From the NCBI GenBank assembly GCA_964390805.1, contig CAYMKL010000076.1:1-34818 (forward strand): a DNA stretch of 34,818 nt, given 5' to 3'. The notes under the pieces are model-generated. The model made no database searches. It was not told the origin of the DNA and worked only from the letters and a program-made list of their open reading frames with translations. Shown in pieces: positions 14,501 through 23,486 of the stretch. Every line of letters begins with the position of its first letter. Positions within the stretch are counted from its first letter, which is position 1. The position numbers were made by a program, and so were the translations under genes. The stretch comes from CAYMKL01 sp964390805 (GTDB taxonomy: Bacteria > Chloroflexota > Anaerolineae > VGOG01).

Positions 14501-15745
14501 CTATTCCCAACTTCTCTCGTCCAGGATAACCTTCGCGTCCTCGGCCAGGGCATCAGCCGGAATGAATTCGACCTGATCCACTTTGACCCGACAGGCGGAC
14601 TGGACAGCCGCGCCCAGCCCTTTGGTCAGCGCCTCGGGCTCCGCGGCCTCGTCGGCCAGCACCACTCGCAGAGTCAACTGATCCCGGTTCTCAGGTCGGG
14701 TGACCACTGCCTGGGCGCGCGCGATGCCTGGTACCTGGGCTAGGGCGAATCTCAGTTGGTTCGGATGCACGAACATGCCCCGCACCTTCACTGCGTCGCC
14801 AACCCGCCCCACTAAGATGACAGCGCGGTCTTCCTGACGGCTCTCACCGGGGGCGGGGTCCAGGTTGACGGCCAGGTCGCCGGTGCCGAGGCGGATCAGG
14901 GGGTAGGTCTCATTGAAGGTTGTCACCACCACTTCACCCGCTTCGCCGGGGCCAACCGATCGCCCCGTCTCAGAGTCAACGACCTGAATGATGGGCGTTT
15001 GGAGCAGACGCATCGCCAGGCCGCCCTCGGTGTTGTAGGCCAGGAAGCCGAGTTCGGCCGTGCCGTAGGCGTTGGTCACGCTGAGGCCGTATTTCTCCAC
15101 GAAAGTCTGGCGCAGGGCCGGCGGCAGCGGTTCGGCAGAGACGAGGGCCTTTCGCAGCGAAAACTGGCCACGAAAGTCCAGACCTCGCTCCTCGGCTTTC
15201 TCGATCAGCGCCATCAACCAGGACGGCGTGCCGATGTAGGCGGTTACGCCCAGGTCTAGCATCATCTTGATCTGCAGGTCTGCGTTGCCCACACCGGCCG
15301 GGATCACTGTCGCGCCGATCTGGGTGAGCACCTGGTCGAGGGCCAGGCCGGTGGGGATCAGGTGATAGCCAAAGGTGTTGATGACCACGTCCTCAGCAAT
15401 GAGGCCAGCGATGGCGAACACGTCCCGTACGGTGTCCATCACCGCGCTCTCGTCGGCCGAGGGTTCGTAGAGGGGACCGGGGGAGAAGAAAACGTGCTGG
15501 AGGGCGTCGAAGGGCACGGCCAGAAAACCGCCAAAGGGCGGATCGGCCGCCTGGAGCTCCACCAACTTATCTTTGCTCGTGACCGGGATCGTGTCCAGGA
15601 CTTCGGTGAACTCAGCCGAGCCGTCGGCGAGGGTCTGGACATCATCGGGGGAAACGCCCGCCGCGTCCAGGATGTACTTTACGGCCGGGGCATTGGCGTA
15701 GGCGTGCTGGATGATGTGCTTCAGTCTTTCACTTACTTCTGACAT
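14501..15745 (-). CDS. PaaK-like (phenylacetate-CoA ligase family) AMP-forming ligase
   Basis: A 414-residue member of the adenylate-forming ligases, slightly short for PaaK. Visible motifs: VFFSPGPLYEPSADE in place of the usual Ser/Thr/Gly-rich phosphate loop, VTNAYGTAELGFLAYNTEGG (the YGxTE region), YPLIRLGTGDLA, GRVGDAVKVRGMFVHPNQL, and a C-terminal ACT-like lobe. The phosphate loop is atypical; similar variants occur, as far as I recall, in PaaK-like proteins next to Liv transporters. It would activate an aromatic or other carboxylic acid to its CoA thioester using ATP. AGGAGG precedes ATG 15745. It is the last gene of the uptake operon, 93 bp after LivF. Confidence 0.88.
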   Translation of the reverse strand: MSEVSERLKHIIQHAYANAPAVKYILDAAGVSPDDVQTLADGSAEFTEVLDTIPVTSKDKLVELQAADPPFGGFLAVPFDALQHVFFSPGPLYEPSADESAVMDTVRDVFAIAGLIAEDVVINTFGYHLIPTGLALDQVLTQIGATVIPAGVGNADLQIKMMLDLGVTAYIGTPSWLMALIEKAEERGLDFRGQFSLRKALVSAEPLPPALRQTFVEKYGLSVTNAYGTAELGFLAYNTEGGLAMRLLQTPIIQVVDSETGRSVGPGEAGEVVVTTFNETYPLIRLGTGDLAVNLDPAPGESRQEDRAVILVGRVGDAVKVRGMFVHPNQLRFALAQVPGIARAQAVVTRPENRDQLTLRVVLADEAAEPEALTKGLGAAVQSACRVKVDQVEFIPADALAEDAKVILDERSWE

Positions 15746-15791
15746 GTTCAGATCCTCCTGTATAAGAGAAGAAGATTGTAGGTTGTAGCAA

Positions 15792-15820
15792 GTAGGTTGT
15801 AGTTACCTGCTACAACCTAC
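15792..15820. repeat. Hairpin repeat between livF and PaaK-like gene
   Basis: GTAGGTTGTAG, loop TTACCTG, CTACAACCTAC forms a perfect 11-bp stem. A direct copy of GTAGGTTGTAG lies just upstream (15778-15788). It could trim expression between the two genes. Confidence 0.7.
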
Positions 15821-15838
15821 CTGCTGGAGAACTTTGGA

Positions 15839-16639
15839 TCAGCCCAGCCAACGTTTGCGGCGCTTGTAGTGTTTGACCTGACGGTAACTCTTGCGCTCGC
15901 CCAGTTGGGTCAGGCCCAGGTAGAACTCTTTGATGTCCTCGTTTTCTGCCAGTTGCTCCGAGGGGCCATCCAGCACCACCCGCCCGTTCTCCATGACGTA
16001 AGCGTAGTCGGCCACGCTCAGCGCCATGCGTGCGTTTTGTTCGACCAGCAAGATGGCCATGCCTTCGTCCGCGCTCATCTCGCTGATCACCCGAAAGATC
16101 TCTTTGACCAGCAAGGGAGCCAGACCCAGGGACGGCTCATCCAACAGCATCAACTTTGGATGGGCCATCAGCGCCCGCCCGATGACCAGCATCTGCTGCT
16201 CGCCGCCGGAAAGGTAGCCGCTGGTGCGCCGGCGAAGGTCTTTGAGCCGGGGGAAGTAATGATAGACCTGCTCCAAGTCCTGGCTGACAGGGTGCCGTGA
16301 AGCGCTGCCACGAGCCACCCCACCGAGGAGCAGGTTCTCCTCCACGGTCAGGTGCCGGAACAGTCGCCTTCCTTCCAGAACCTGGATGATGCCCAGTTGA
16401 ACGATCTTTTCCGGAGAGAGGCGGTCAATGCGCTGGCCGTCAAGCTCTATACTGCCCCTGGTGACCTCGCCCTCCTGGGTGCGCAGCAGGCCGGAGATGG
16501 CCTTGAGGGTGGTGCTCTTTCCGGCCCCGTTGGCGCCGAGCAGGCCGACGATCTTGCCAAGCGGCACGTCAATAGACACGCCGCGAAGCACCTGGATGAC
16601 GTCGCTGTAAACGACTTCGATGTTGTTGAGTTTGAGCAT
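15839..16639 (-). CDS. livF: Branched-chain amino-acid-type ABC transporter ATPase LivF
   Basis: A 266-residue ABC ATPase with Walker A GANGAGKSTT, Q-loop region, signature LSGGEQQM, Walker B LMLLDEPSLGL and H-loop-type VEQNAR. The segment IIQVLEGRRLFRHLTVEENLLLG is typical of LivF. A basic tail (YRQVKHYKRRKRW) extends past the usual end. It powers the importer with LivG, LivH and LivM. ATG 16639 lacks a clear ribosome site. Confidence 0.95.
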   Translation of the reverse strand: MLKLNNIEVVYSDVIQVLRGVSIDVPLGKIVGLLGANGAGKSTTLKAISGLLRTQEGEVTRGSIELDGQRIDRLSPEKIVQLGIIQVLEGRRLFRHLTVEENLLLGGVARGSASRHPVSQDLEQVYHYFPRLKDLRRRTSGYLSGGEQQMLVIGRALMAHPKLMLLDEPSLGLAPLLVKEIFRVISEMSADEGMAILLVEQNARMALSVADYAYVMENGRVVLDGPSEQLAENEDIKEFYLGLTQLGERKSYRQVKHYKRRKRWLG

Positions 16640-16680
16640 AGAGATTCAGAGACAGGGAATCAGTGATCAGGGAATGAGTG

Positions 16681-16715
16681 ATCAGGGAATCAGGGGTGAG
16701 ACCTGATTCCCTGAT
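16681..16715. repeat. GGGAATCA hairpin repeat
   Basis: Perfect 14-bp arms ATCAGGGAATCAGG and CCTGATTCCCTGAT with a 7-base loop, next to further tandem GGGAATCA/GTGATCA copies (16655-16690). It lies between the binding-protein gene and livF, where it could act as an mRNA-stabilising or attenuating stem. Confidence 0.75.
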
Positions 16716-16731
16716 TCCCTAGTTCCTGATT

Positions 16732-19143
16732 CTATTCGGTTGGACGCAAGTCAGGCGTCTCTGCCCAGTCGCGGATGACGACGAAGGCATCCGGGCCACC
16801 CTGGATCATGCGGATCTGAGACATGTGCGGTGAGCGACTGCCTCCTGAGTAGTCCACTCGCAGCACGCCGTCCAGTGCTTCAAACGGACTCAGGGCGACC
16901 AGGGCATCGTGCACCGCTTCGCCGGTCACATTCTCATAGCCCACAGTATCAATGGCATGTTGGATGGCCTCCACAGCCATGTCCACGCCTGCTACCAGGA
17001 GCAGATAGCCCACGTTGTGCTCGCCAGCCGTCCGTTCGTTGGCCTCGAAGAGCTGCTGGGCATACTGGACGCCGGGGTTGTCCACGTCTGTCCACCACAG
17101 GTAGGGGAAGGCCGCGATCAAGCCCACGCCGTAGGCCGGATCCGCCAGGAAAGCATAAGTTGCCAGGTCCATCCCCCAGTTGTCCGCACCAACGACGAAC
17201 TGATCGCGCAGGCCCAGAGCGTTCAGGTCGTTCAAGATGACCGACGTGCCAAAGGCCAGTGTGTTCGTCCAGATCACGTTGGCGCCTGCTGCCTGGGCGT
17301 TCAGGATGGCGGCGGTGGTGTCGGCCGTGGGCGAAAGATCATAGATCTCTTCGGCGACGATCTCGATGCCTAGCTCTGCCAGGTACGCTCGGCTCTCGTC
17401 GGTTAAGGACCCCTGGCCAAAGGCCGTCGGCCAACTGAGGTGGGCCAACTTGACCTCATCGCCTGCTCCGGCCGGTTTGTAGGTGTCCCAGTTCTCCTTC
17501 AGGAATCCCATGACGAACCCGATCTGGTCGGCGTATATGGGACCGAGACCAAAGGTGTAGCCGGAGTCAATGTAGAAGCCTCGAGCACTGAGACCGGCCG
17601 AGATGTTGACGATCTTGCCTTCCGCAAAGCGCTGAGCCAGGGCTTCGACCTCGCCCGAGCCATAGGTGATCATCACCAGGGGATTGTCGTCTTCGCCCGT
17701 GAAGCGGTCGAAAGCAGCCACAGCCTCGTCAATGCTACCAGCAGTGTCGGCGAACTTGATGGCCAGGGTCGCGCCATATAGTCCGCCCGCTGCATTGATG
17801 GCTGCCACTGCATCCTCGGCCCCGCGGATGAGCGGGGAGGTGATGGCGGCATAAGGCCCGGACAGGTCGCCAAAGTGGTAGAGCGTGATGGTCTCGCCCG
17901 TTAGATCTGGCGCCTCGGCCGCGCCTGCCAGCACACCGTCCACGGTGATGGTGCCGGCGATGAGGGCCTTCTTGGCCGCATCTATCTCGGCCTTCAGGTC
18001 AGCGGACACTGCACCGTCGAAGTCATGGAACGAAGAGATGCCCACACCATCGTTCGCAAGCGTGCCCACGTACACCCCACCCTTGAAGGTGCCGTCCACT
18101 ACCGCCTTGATGGCATCGAACACCGCCACGTCCATGTTCTTCAGGATGCTGGTTAGATAGACCTCCTTGAACTCAGGCGCCGACACGTACCAGTCGGTGT
18201 CCACACCGATCAGCATCGTCCCACGCTCCTGACAGGCAGCAGCAGAACCCAACCCCACAGGCCCAGCCACCGGCAAGATGATGTCCGCTCCCTCGTCCAT
18301 CAATGACTCGGCAAAGCGACGCCCATCATCCGTGGACTCGAAGTTGCCCGTGAACAGCCCATCATCTGCAGCCGTGTCCCAGCCCAGCAACTCCACACTC
18401 GTCCCGTGCTGCTGGTTGTAGTAGGCGATCCCGGCCTCGACGCCCTTCATGAAGATGGTCACTGTCGGGATCGGGATACCACCAAAGGTGCCTACCTTCC
18501 CCGTCTTGCTCACCCCAGCCGCCAGGTAGCCAGCCAGAAAGGCGGCTTCATCAGTGGCAAAGGTCAGGCCAAGGACGTTATCCAGCCCCACATCGGAACC
18601 GCAGTCCTTGCCAGGCACCGCTCCAGGCCAGCAGTCGGGGTAGGCGTAATCCACGATGGCGAACTTCGCGTCGGGGTTCTCGTTAGCCGCAATGGCCGTG
18701 TCCACCCCCAACAGGAAGCCCACGGTGACGATCAGGTCCAGGTCCTCCGACAGGAACTGCTGGATGTTCTTGGCGTAGTCGGCCTGCTGCTGTGACTCCA
18801 GGAACTTGCCCTCGATGCCAAACCGGTCAATGGCGTCCTGGATGCCCTTCCAAGCGGTGGCATTGAAGCTCTTGTCGTCAATGCCTCCCATGTCCGTTAC
18901 CTGACCTACTTTCGGTCCAGGAACCGGTGTGGCCGTGACCTCCACCTCAACGACCTTCTCCTTCTCCACCTCGACGGTTTTAACAACCTCCTTTTCGATC
19001 ACCACCTCTTTCTCAACCTCGACAGTGACCGGGACCTCCTTCTCGACGATCACTTGCTCCTTGACCACCTCAGGAGTAGCCGAGGTGCAGGCGGACGCAA
19101 CGAGGCCCAGCACCACCAGAATGGCTAAAAGCTTGCTTCTCAT
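16732..19143 (-). CDS. Double substrate-binding lipoprotein (BMP-type plus Liv-type)
   Basis: An 803-residue protein, about twice the usual length. A signal peptide ends in lipobox LGLVASAC with C19 as the likely lipidated residue. A Val/Glu/Lys-rich linker (about 25-70, repeated VEKEV) follows. Residues 77-402 form a BMP/PnrA-like domain (VGQVTDMGGIDDKSFNATAW, LGLTFATDEAAFLAGYLAAG, PVAGPVGLGSAA, IGVDTDWY, TSILKNMDVAVFDAI). Residues 417-803 form a Liv-type periplasmic-binding domain (TLYHFGDLSGPYAAI, AAINAAGGLYG, ITYGSGEVEALAQRF). BMP proteins normally serve nucleoside importers and Liv proteins branched amino acids or acids, so the fusion may offer two ligands to one permease. AGGAGG precedes ATG 19143. 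No frame break is visible between the halves. Confidence 0.9.
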   Translation of the reverse strand: MRSKLLAILVVLGLVASACTSATPEVVKEQVIVEKEVPVTVEVEKEVVIEKEVVKTVEVEKEKVVEVEVTATPVPGPKVGQVTDMGGIDDKSFNATAWKGIQDAIDRFGIEGKFLESQQQADYAKNIQQFLSEDLDLIVTVGFLLGVDTAIAANENPDAKFAIVDYAYPDCWPGAVPGKDCGSDVGLDNVLGLTFATDEAAFLAGYLAAGVSKTGKVGTFGGIPIPTVTIFMKGVEAGIAYYNQQHGTSVELLGWDTAADDGLFTGNFESTDDGRRFAESLMDEGADIILPVAGPVGLGSAAACQERGTMLIGVDTDWYVSAPEFKEVYLTSILKNMDVAVFDAIKAVVDGTFKGGVYVGTLANDGVGISSFHDFDGAVSADLKAEIDAAKKALIAGTITVDGVLAGAAEAPDLTGETITLYHFGDLSGPYAAITSPLIRGAEDAVAAINAAGGLYGATLAIKFADTAGSIDEAVAAFDRFTGEDDNPLVMITYGSGEVEALAQRFAEGKIVNISAGLSARGFYIDSGYTFGLGPIYADQIGFVMGFLKENWDTYKPAGAGDEVKLAHLSWPTAFGQGSLTDESRAYLAELGIEIVAEEIYDLSPTADTTAAILNAQAAGANVIWTNTLAFGTSVILNDLNALGLRDQFVVGADNWGMDLATYAFLADPAYGVGLIAAFPYLWWTDVDNPGVQYAQQLFEANERTAGEHNVGYLLLVAGVDMAVEAIQHAIDTVGYENVTGEAVHDALVALSPFEALDGVLRVDYSGGSRSPHMSQIRMIQGGPDAFVVIRDWAETPDLRPTE

Positions 19144-19293
19144 TTCGATCTCCTCCTTTACTCAATTGGTATATGGTATGTGATTGGCAAGCAACGCGCC
19201 TGCCCAACGTTTGCCGACGTCTAGTGGTTTGCTGCTATCACCCCCTTTCTCGCCTCGAGACCTCCCAGAAAGTCCTCGAAATTGCTCTCAGCC

Positions 19294-19399
19294 CCCGTCC
19301 CCGGGGGTGTCACCAGGGAAGCCAGCTTGCGAAAGCCGCCCCGGGGACGGGCCTCTGAGCACTTTCCGGGCAAGCTCGCTTTGAGATCTCCCGGAAAGT
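19294..19399. repeat. Two inverted repeats in spacer before livM end
   Basis: Arms CCCGTCCCCGGGG (19294-19306) and CCCCGGGGACGGG (19339-19351) are perfect 13-bp complements. ACTTTCCGG (19361-19369) and CCGGAAAGT (19391-19399) form a second stem. They occupy the 297-bp spacer 19144-19440 between livM and the binding-protein gene; nothing coding is supported there. Confidence 0.7.
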
Positions 19400-19440
19400 A
19401 GGGAGAACTCGTTTTGCATAAATCGTCTGCCCAGCTCTCA

Positions 19441-20499
19441 TCAGTGGGAGAAAGGCCGCAGACGCCAGGCAGCCTTGAGCAGATACCAGCGATGTGCCAG
19501 ACCGCGCGGCTCAAAGATCAGGAACAGCATCAAGGCAGTGCCAAAGAACAGAGGACGCAAGGCTTGCACCGCGCCCGCGGCAGTGGAAGGGAAGGTACTG
19601 ATGAACAAGGGACCAAACAGCGTGGCTCCCTCGATCAGCAACTCCACGACGATTGCCCCAAAGATCGGGCCTAGACTGAAACCCAGTCCCCCCACGACTA
19701 GCATACCCATGTAAAAAACCGAGTCGGTCAGGTTAAACGTTTCTGAGTTCAGGTGGCGGATGTTGTGGGCCGCCAGAGCGCCGGCCAACCCGGCGTAGAC
19801 AGCGGCCAGGAAGAAAGCCTGGAGTTTGTATTTGAACAGATTCACACCCAAGACTTCAGCGGCCAGGTCGTTATCGCGAATAGCCACGAAAGCCCGGCCC
19901 AGGCGCGAGCGAGAAACGTTGTGGGCAACTATCGTGGACAGGATTAACACGGTCAGCGTAATGTAGATGTAGCGCTGCGGACTGTTGAATTCAAGACCGA
20001 ACAGGACGGGGACTTGTACGTTCAAGCCCTGGGCTCCGTTAAGCACGTCAGGGAAGGCGTTGCGAGTGAACCAGGGAATGATGAACTGCGCGGCCAGGGT
20101 GGCCATGACCAGGTAGAAACCCTTGACCCTCAGTGAGGGCAGGCCAAAGACCAGGCCAACTATACCGGCGCCCAAAGCCGCCACCGGCAGGGCAGCGAAG
20201 AAAGACCAGCCCAGATCATTGACCAGCAGGGCCGAAATGTATCCCCCTGCGGTCATGAAAGCCGCTTGCCCCAGGGAAATCTGGCCGGTATAGCCAGTTA
20301 GCAGATTCAACCCCTGCACGGCGATGATGGTGATGCCGACGCGATTGACCAGCGATACCAGGCTTTGGCTGGCATAGAAAGGCAGCGTGTAGAGCACCAG
20401 GATAAAGGCGAACAGCAGCCACCACTGCCACGGTCGCCGGATGTTGGCCATGTCGCGAGCGTAGCTGGTATCGAATTCACCGGCTGGGCGAATAGCCAT
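19441..20499 (-). CDS. livM: Branched-chain amino-acid-type ABC permease LivM
   Basis: A 352-residue multi-pass permease. It has an N-terminal soluble stretch, then about nine hydrophobic helices, with LNLLTGYTGQISLGQAAFMTAGGY, LRVKGFYLVMATLAAQFI, ARNAF-like RNAFPDVLNGAQG and the EAA-like loop SRLGRAFVAIRDNDLAAEVLGVN that docks the ATPases. It pairs with LivH to form the membrane channel. ATG 20499 follows AGAGGATC and begins 3 bp after the livH stop. Confidence 0.95.
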   Translation of the reverse strand: MAIRPAGEFDTSYARDMANIRRPWQWWLLFAFILVLYTLPFYASQSLVSLVNRVGITIIAVQGLNLLTGYTGQISLGQAAFMTAGGYISALLVNDLGWSFFAALPVAALGAGIVGLVFGLPSLRVKGFYLVMATLAAQFIIPWFTRNAFPDVLNGAQGLNVQVPVLFGLEFNSPQRYIYITLTVLILSTIVAHNVSRSRLGRAFVAIRDNDLAAEVLGVNLFKYKLQAFFLAAVYAGLAGALAAHNIRHLNSETFNLTDSVFYMGMLVVGGLGFSLGPIFGAIVVELLIEGATLFGPLFISTFPSTAAGAVQALRPLFFGTALMLFLIFEPRGLAHRWYLLKAAWRLRPFSH

Positions 20500-20502
20500 G
20501 AG

Positions 20503-21438
20503 TTAGATCCTCTCGATACGCTTCTGACCAAACAGACCCTCTGGCCGGAAGATGAGCACGATCAGAAGAACCACGTAGGGCATGATCTCCGCGGCGTTGC
20601 GCACGATAGAAGCTTTGGAAGCGGCCACCAGCCCTTGGGACAATCCAATCATCAGGCCGCCGATGATCGTGCCGGGGATGGACTCCAGGCCGCCCAGAAG
20701 GACGGCGGGAAACGCCGCCAGCACCACGACGGACAGGCTGAGGTCGAGACCGCTGGAGGTGGCCAACAGAATGCCTCCCACGGTGGCCACCACTCCAGCC
20801 AGCGCCCACGATAGGCCGAAAATGCGGTGGATACGCAGGCCGATGCTCTGGGCCAACTCGTGATCCTCGGAAGTGCCTCGCATCGCCAGCCCGGTCCTGG
20901 TGAACTTGAAGAAAGCGCCAATGATGAGCACCCCCAGCACCGCCACCACGAACGACCAGGTGAGGTTCTGCTTCAAGATCACCACGATGGGCGCGGAAAG
21001 TCCTCCTCCACCGTTGAAGACGAACGGCGTGGTGATGCGATAGGGGTTGGCAGCCGAAAATATCTGGGGGAAGTTCCGCTGCACGCCACCGAACAGCAAC
21101 AGCGCAAGACCCTGCAGAACCTGGCTCAACGCCAGCGTCATCAAGATGATGGACAGCAATGGCTGGCCCGTCATGGGACGCAGCGCCAGGCGTTCGATGA
21201 TCAGTCCCAACAGTGCGGACAGGACGAGAGCCAAAACGATAGCCACCCACAGGGGGAGACCGCGTTCCATCGAGAACCACCATGTGATCAACGCTCCCAT
21301 GAGCAGCAATTGGCCCTGGGCGAAGTTGAAAATGTACGACGATTTGAAGATCAGTACCAGGCCCAGAGCGGTCAGAGCAATCGGGCCACCGGCCAGCAGG
21401 CCGGTGATGGCGAATTGGGGCACCAGTTGCCAGTTCAT
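20503..21438 (-). CDS. livH: Branched-chain amino-acid-type ABC permease LivH
   Basis: A 311-residue permease from ATG 21438 (GGAGGAAGAATCGGC before it); a 28-codon in-frame extension upstream lacks family sequence. Hydrophobic helices span the protein, with GLLAGGPIALTALGLVLIFKSSYIFNFAQG near the start (family-typical), a GLIIERLALRP segment and the coupling loop RTGLAMRGTSEDHELAQSIGL. The C-terminus ends EGLFGQKRIERI. It forms the heteromeric channel with LivM. Confidence 0.95.
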   Translation of the reverse strand: MNWQLVPQFAITGLLAGGPIALTALGLVLIFKSSYIFNFAQGQLLLMGALITWWFSMERGLPLWVAIVLALVLSALLGLIIERLALRPMTGQPLLSIILMTLALSQVLQGLALLLFGGVQRNFPQIFSAANPYRITTPFVFNGGGGLSAPIVVILKQNLTWSFVVAVLGVLIIGAFFKFTRTGLAMRGTSEDHELAQSIGLRIHRIFGLSWALAGVVATVGGILLATSSGLDLSLSVVVLAAFPAVLLGGLESIPGTIIGGLMIGLSQGLVAASKASIVRNAAEIMPYVVLLIVLIFRPEGLFGQKRIERI

Positions 21439-21492
21439 GCCGATTCTTCCTCCGTTATTTGGACTCTCATCACGAATTGTCAACGAATACCA

Positions 21493-21542
21493 AACGAATA
21501 AACGAATGAGATCTGCCGTCAAGACTTATCCGTTTATTCGTT
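21493..21542. repeat. AACGAATAAACG inverted repeat
   Basis: AACGAATAAACG (21493-21504) and CGTTTATTCGTT (21531-21542) are perfect 12-bp arms, with extra partial copies of the same unit around them. It lies between the acyl-CoA synthetase stop and livH and reaches within 4 bp of the stop codon. Confidence 0.7.
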
Positions 21543-21545
21543 GGT

Positions 21546-23486
21546 TCATTCGTTGATAGAGTGAAATTCGTCTTCCAGCGTCGCAATGTACACCGTGGTC
21601 TTTATGACCCCCTCCCGCCCATCGCGGTACTTGACGGCGGCCTGCACCTGCACTCTGTCGCGTCCGCCGTACATTGCCTCGATCATGTCTCCGTAGCGTT
21701 CGCCCAGCAGCCCCCGCCGCAGTTTGCGCGTGCGGGTCAGTTCGCCTTCGTCAGCATCGAATTCCTTGTGCAGCAGCACGAACTTTTTTACCCGGGCTGC
21801 CGGTGGCAGGGTGCGGTTGACCCCCTCGACGTCCTTTCGAATCAACTCGTAAACCTCAGGCTTTTGGGAGAGGTCCACAAAGGTGGTGTAGGTCAAGCCC
21901 TGCCTCTCCGCCCAGCGGCCGGCGTTGTCGAAGTCAATGTTGACCAGCGCGGTCACGAAGGGGTTGTCCTCGCCACCGATGGACATCACGTTGCGGATGT
22001 AAGGACTGAACTTGAGCCGCCCTTCGATGTACTGCGGCGAATACTTCTCGCCACTGGACAGGGTGAGCATTTCCTTCACCCGGTCAAGATATATCAGGTG
22101 ACCGCTTGAGTCGATGTGACCAGCATCTCCGGTGCGATACCAGCGCTGACCATCCTGGTCAACGAAGAACGCTTTCTCGGTGGCCTCAGGATTCTTGTAG
22201 TAACCTCGGATAACCGTGGCCCCTTTGACCAGGATCTCGCCGTCTTCCGCGATCTTGAGCTCCATCCCAGGAGGGGGGACACCAACCGTCTCAAACCGCA
22301 CGTCGTCGCCGATGTGCAGGGTGTGCACCTGTGCCTCGGTCGAGCCGTACAGTTGCTTGATGTTGACCCCGATGGCGCGGAAGAAACGGATCACGTCTGG
22401 GTTAAGCGCGGCCCCAGAAGAATAGGCTGATTTGACGCTGACCAATCCCAACTTGTCACGCAGCGGCTGAAAAACGGTGAATTCACCCAACCTGTGCAAG
22501 GACCGCCAAACTGGCCCCACCGGTTTGCGCTCCTCGAAGCGCAGACCAGCGACCTTGTAACCGACCGGCATAAAGATCCTGTACAGAAAGCGGTTGATCC
22601 ACGTGCTCTCGATCAACTTGACTTGCACCATGGCCACCATGTTCTCCCACAATCGGGCGCTGAAGAGCAACGATTGGGGCGCAACCTCGCGGATGTTTTG
22701 CTGCACAGTCTCCGGTGCTTCGGGGAAGTTGACCATCATGCCGGTGCGCAAGTGGATGGTCAAACCCAGGGTGTTCTCGGTGATCCAGGCTGGGGGCAGA
22801 AAGGACATGTATTCGTCCGTCTCCAGGCGAGGGTCAACCTGTATGGTCTGGTCGCAGCCAGCGGTGAGGTTACCGTGGCTGATCATAGCCCCTTTGGGCA
22901 AGCCCGTAGTGCCCGAGGTGTAGCAAAAGACGGCCAGGTCTTCGCTGCGACCCTGGTTTACGGAGCTTTCAAAGAGGTCAGGTTGCTCGGCGTCCAGCGC
23001 CCGTCCCAGGCTCTGAACTTCTTCGAAACTGACCAGCCAGGACTCGTCGTAGCTCCATAACCCCTTGTCATCCCAGTAGATCACCCGCCGTACGGCGGGC
23101 ACCTGGTCCCGGATCTCGAGCAGCTTGTCGCATTGCTCCTGGTCTTTGGCAAAGACGAACACGGCGTCTGAGTGGTTGACGATGTACTGGATCTCGTGCG
23201 GAGCGCTATCGGTGAAGATGCCGACCGCCACACCGCCGCCAGACTGGATGGCCAATTGGGCCCAGAAATACTGGGGGTCGTTGTCGCCGATGATGCAGAC
23301 CTTGTCGCTGCGTTCCAGGCCCAAGCTGGTCAGCCCAAGACTCAACTGACGCACCTGTTCGTAGGAATCCTGCCAGGTATAGGAACGCCAGATGCCCAGG
23401 TCTTTCTGACGCATGGCGATCTTGCGATCGCCGTATTTCTGATAACCAGCTAGCAGGCTCTTGGGAAGAGTGTCGGTGTTGCTCAT
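21546..23486 (-). CDS. Long-chain acyl-CoA synthetase-like AMP-forming ligase
   Basis: A 646-residue adenylate-forming enzyme of the large FACS type. Motifs: FCYTSGTTGLPKGAMISHGN (phosphate loop), LPPAWITENTLG, IKQLYGSTEAQ, WYRTGDAGHIDSSG and LDRVKEMLTLSSGEKYSPQYIE. It converts a fatty or other carboxylic acid plus ATP and CoA to acyl-CoA at the inner face of the membrane. Its first 4 bp overlap the livG stop (ATGA), so expression is coupled to the transporter. Placement inside a Liv operon suggests that the imported solute is an acid activated on entry. Substrate chain length is not readable from sequence. Confidence 0.93.
   Translation of the reverse strand: MSNTDTLPKSLLAGYQKYGDRKIAMRQKDLGIWRSYTWQDSYEQVRQLSLGLTSLGLERSDKVCIIGDNDPQYFWAQLAIQSGGGVAVGIFTDSAPHEIQYIVNHSDAVFVFAKDQEQCDKLLEIRDQVPAVRRVIYWDDKGLWSYDESWLVSFEEVQSLGRALDAEQPDLFESSVNQGRSEDLAVFCYTSGTTGLPKGAMISHGNLTAGCDQTIQVDPRLETDEYMSFLPPAWITENTLGLTIHLRTGMMVNFPEAPETVQQNIREVAPQSLLFSARLWENMVAMVQVKLIESTWINRFLYRIFMPVGYKVAGLRFEERKPVGPVWRSLHRLGEFTVFQPLRDKLGLVSVKSAYSSGAALNPDVIRFFRAIGVNIKQLYGSTEAQVHTLHIGDDVRFETVGVPPPGMELKIAEDGEILVKGATVIRGYYKNPEATEKAFFVDQDGQRWYRTGDAGHIDSSGHLIYLDRVKEMLTLSSGEKYSPQYIEGRLKFSPYIRNVMSIGGEDNPFVTALVNIDFDNAGRWAERQGLTYTTFVDLSQKPEVYELIRKDVEGVNRTLPPAARVKKFVLLHKEFDADEGELTRTRKLRRGLLGERYGDMIEAMYGGRDRVQVQAAVKYRDGREGVIKTTVYIATLEDEFHSINE

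Noticed and set aside
20827..21501. Plus-strand open frame of 224 codons over livH
   Set aside because: Gln/His-rich composition is typical of an antisense frame of a hydrophobic permease.
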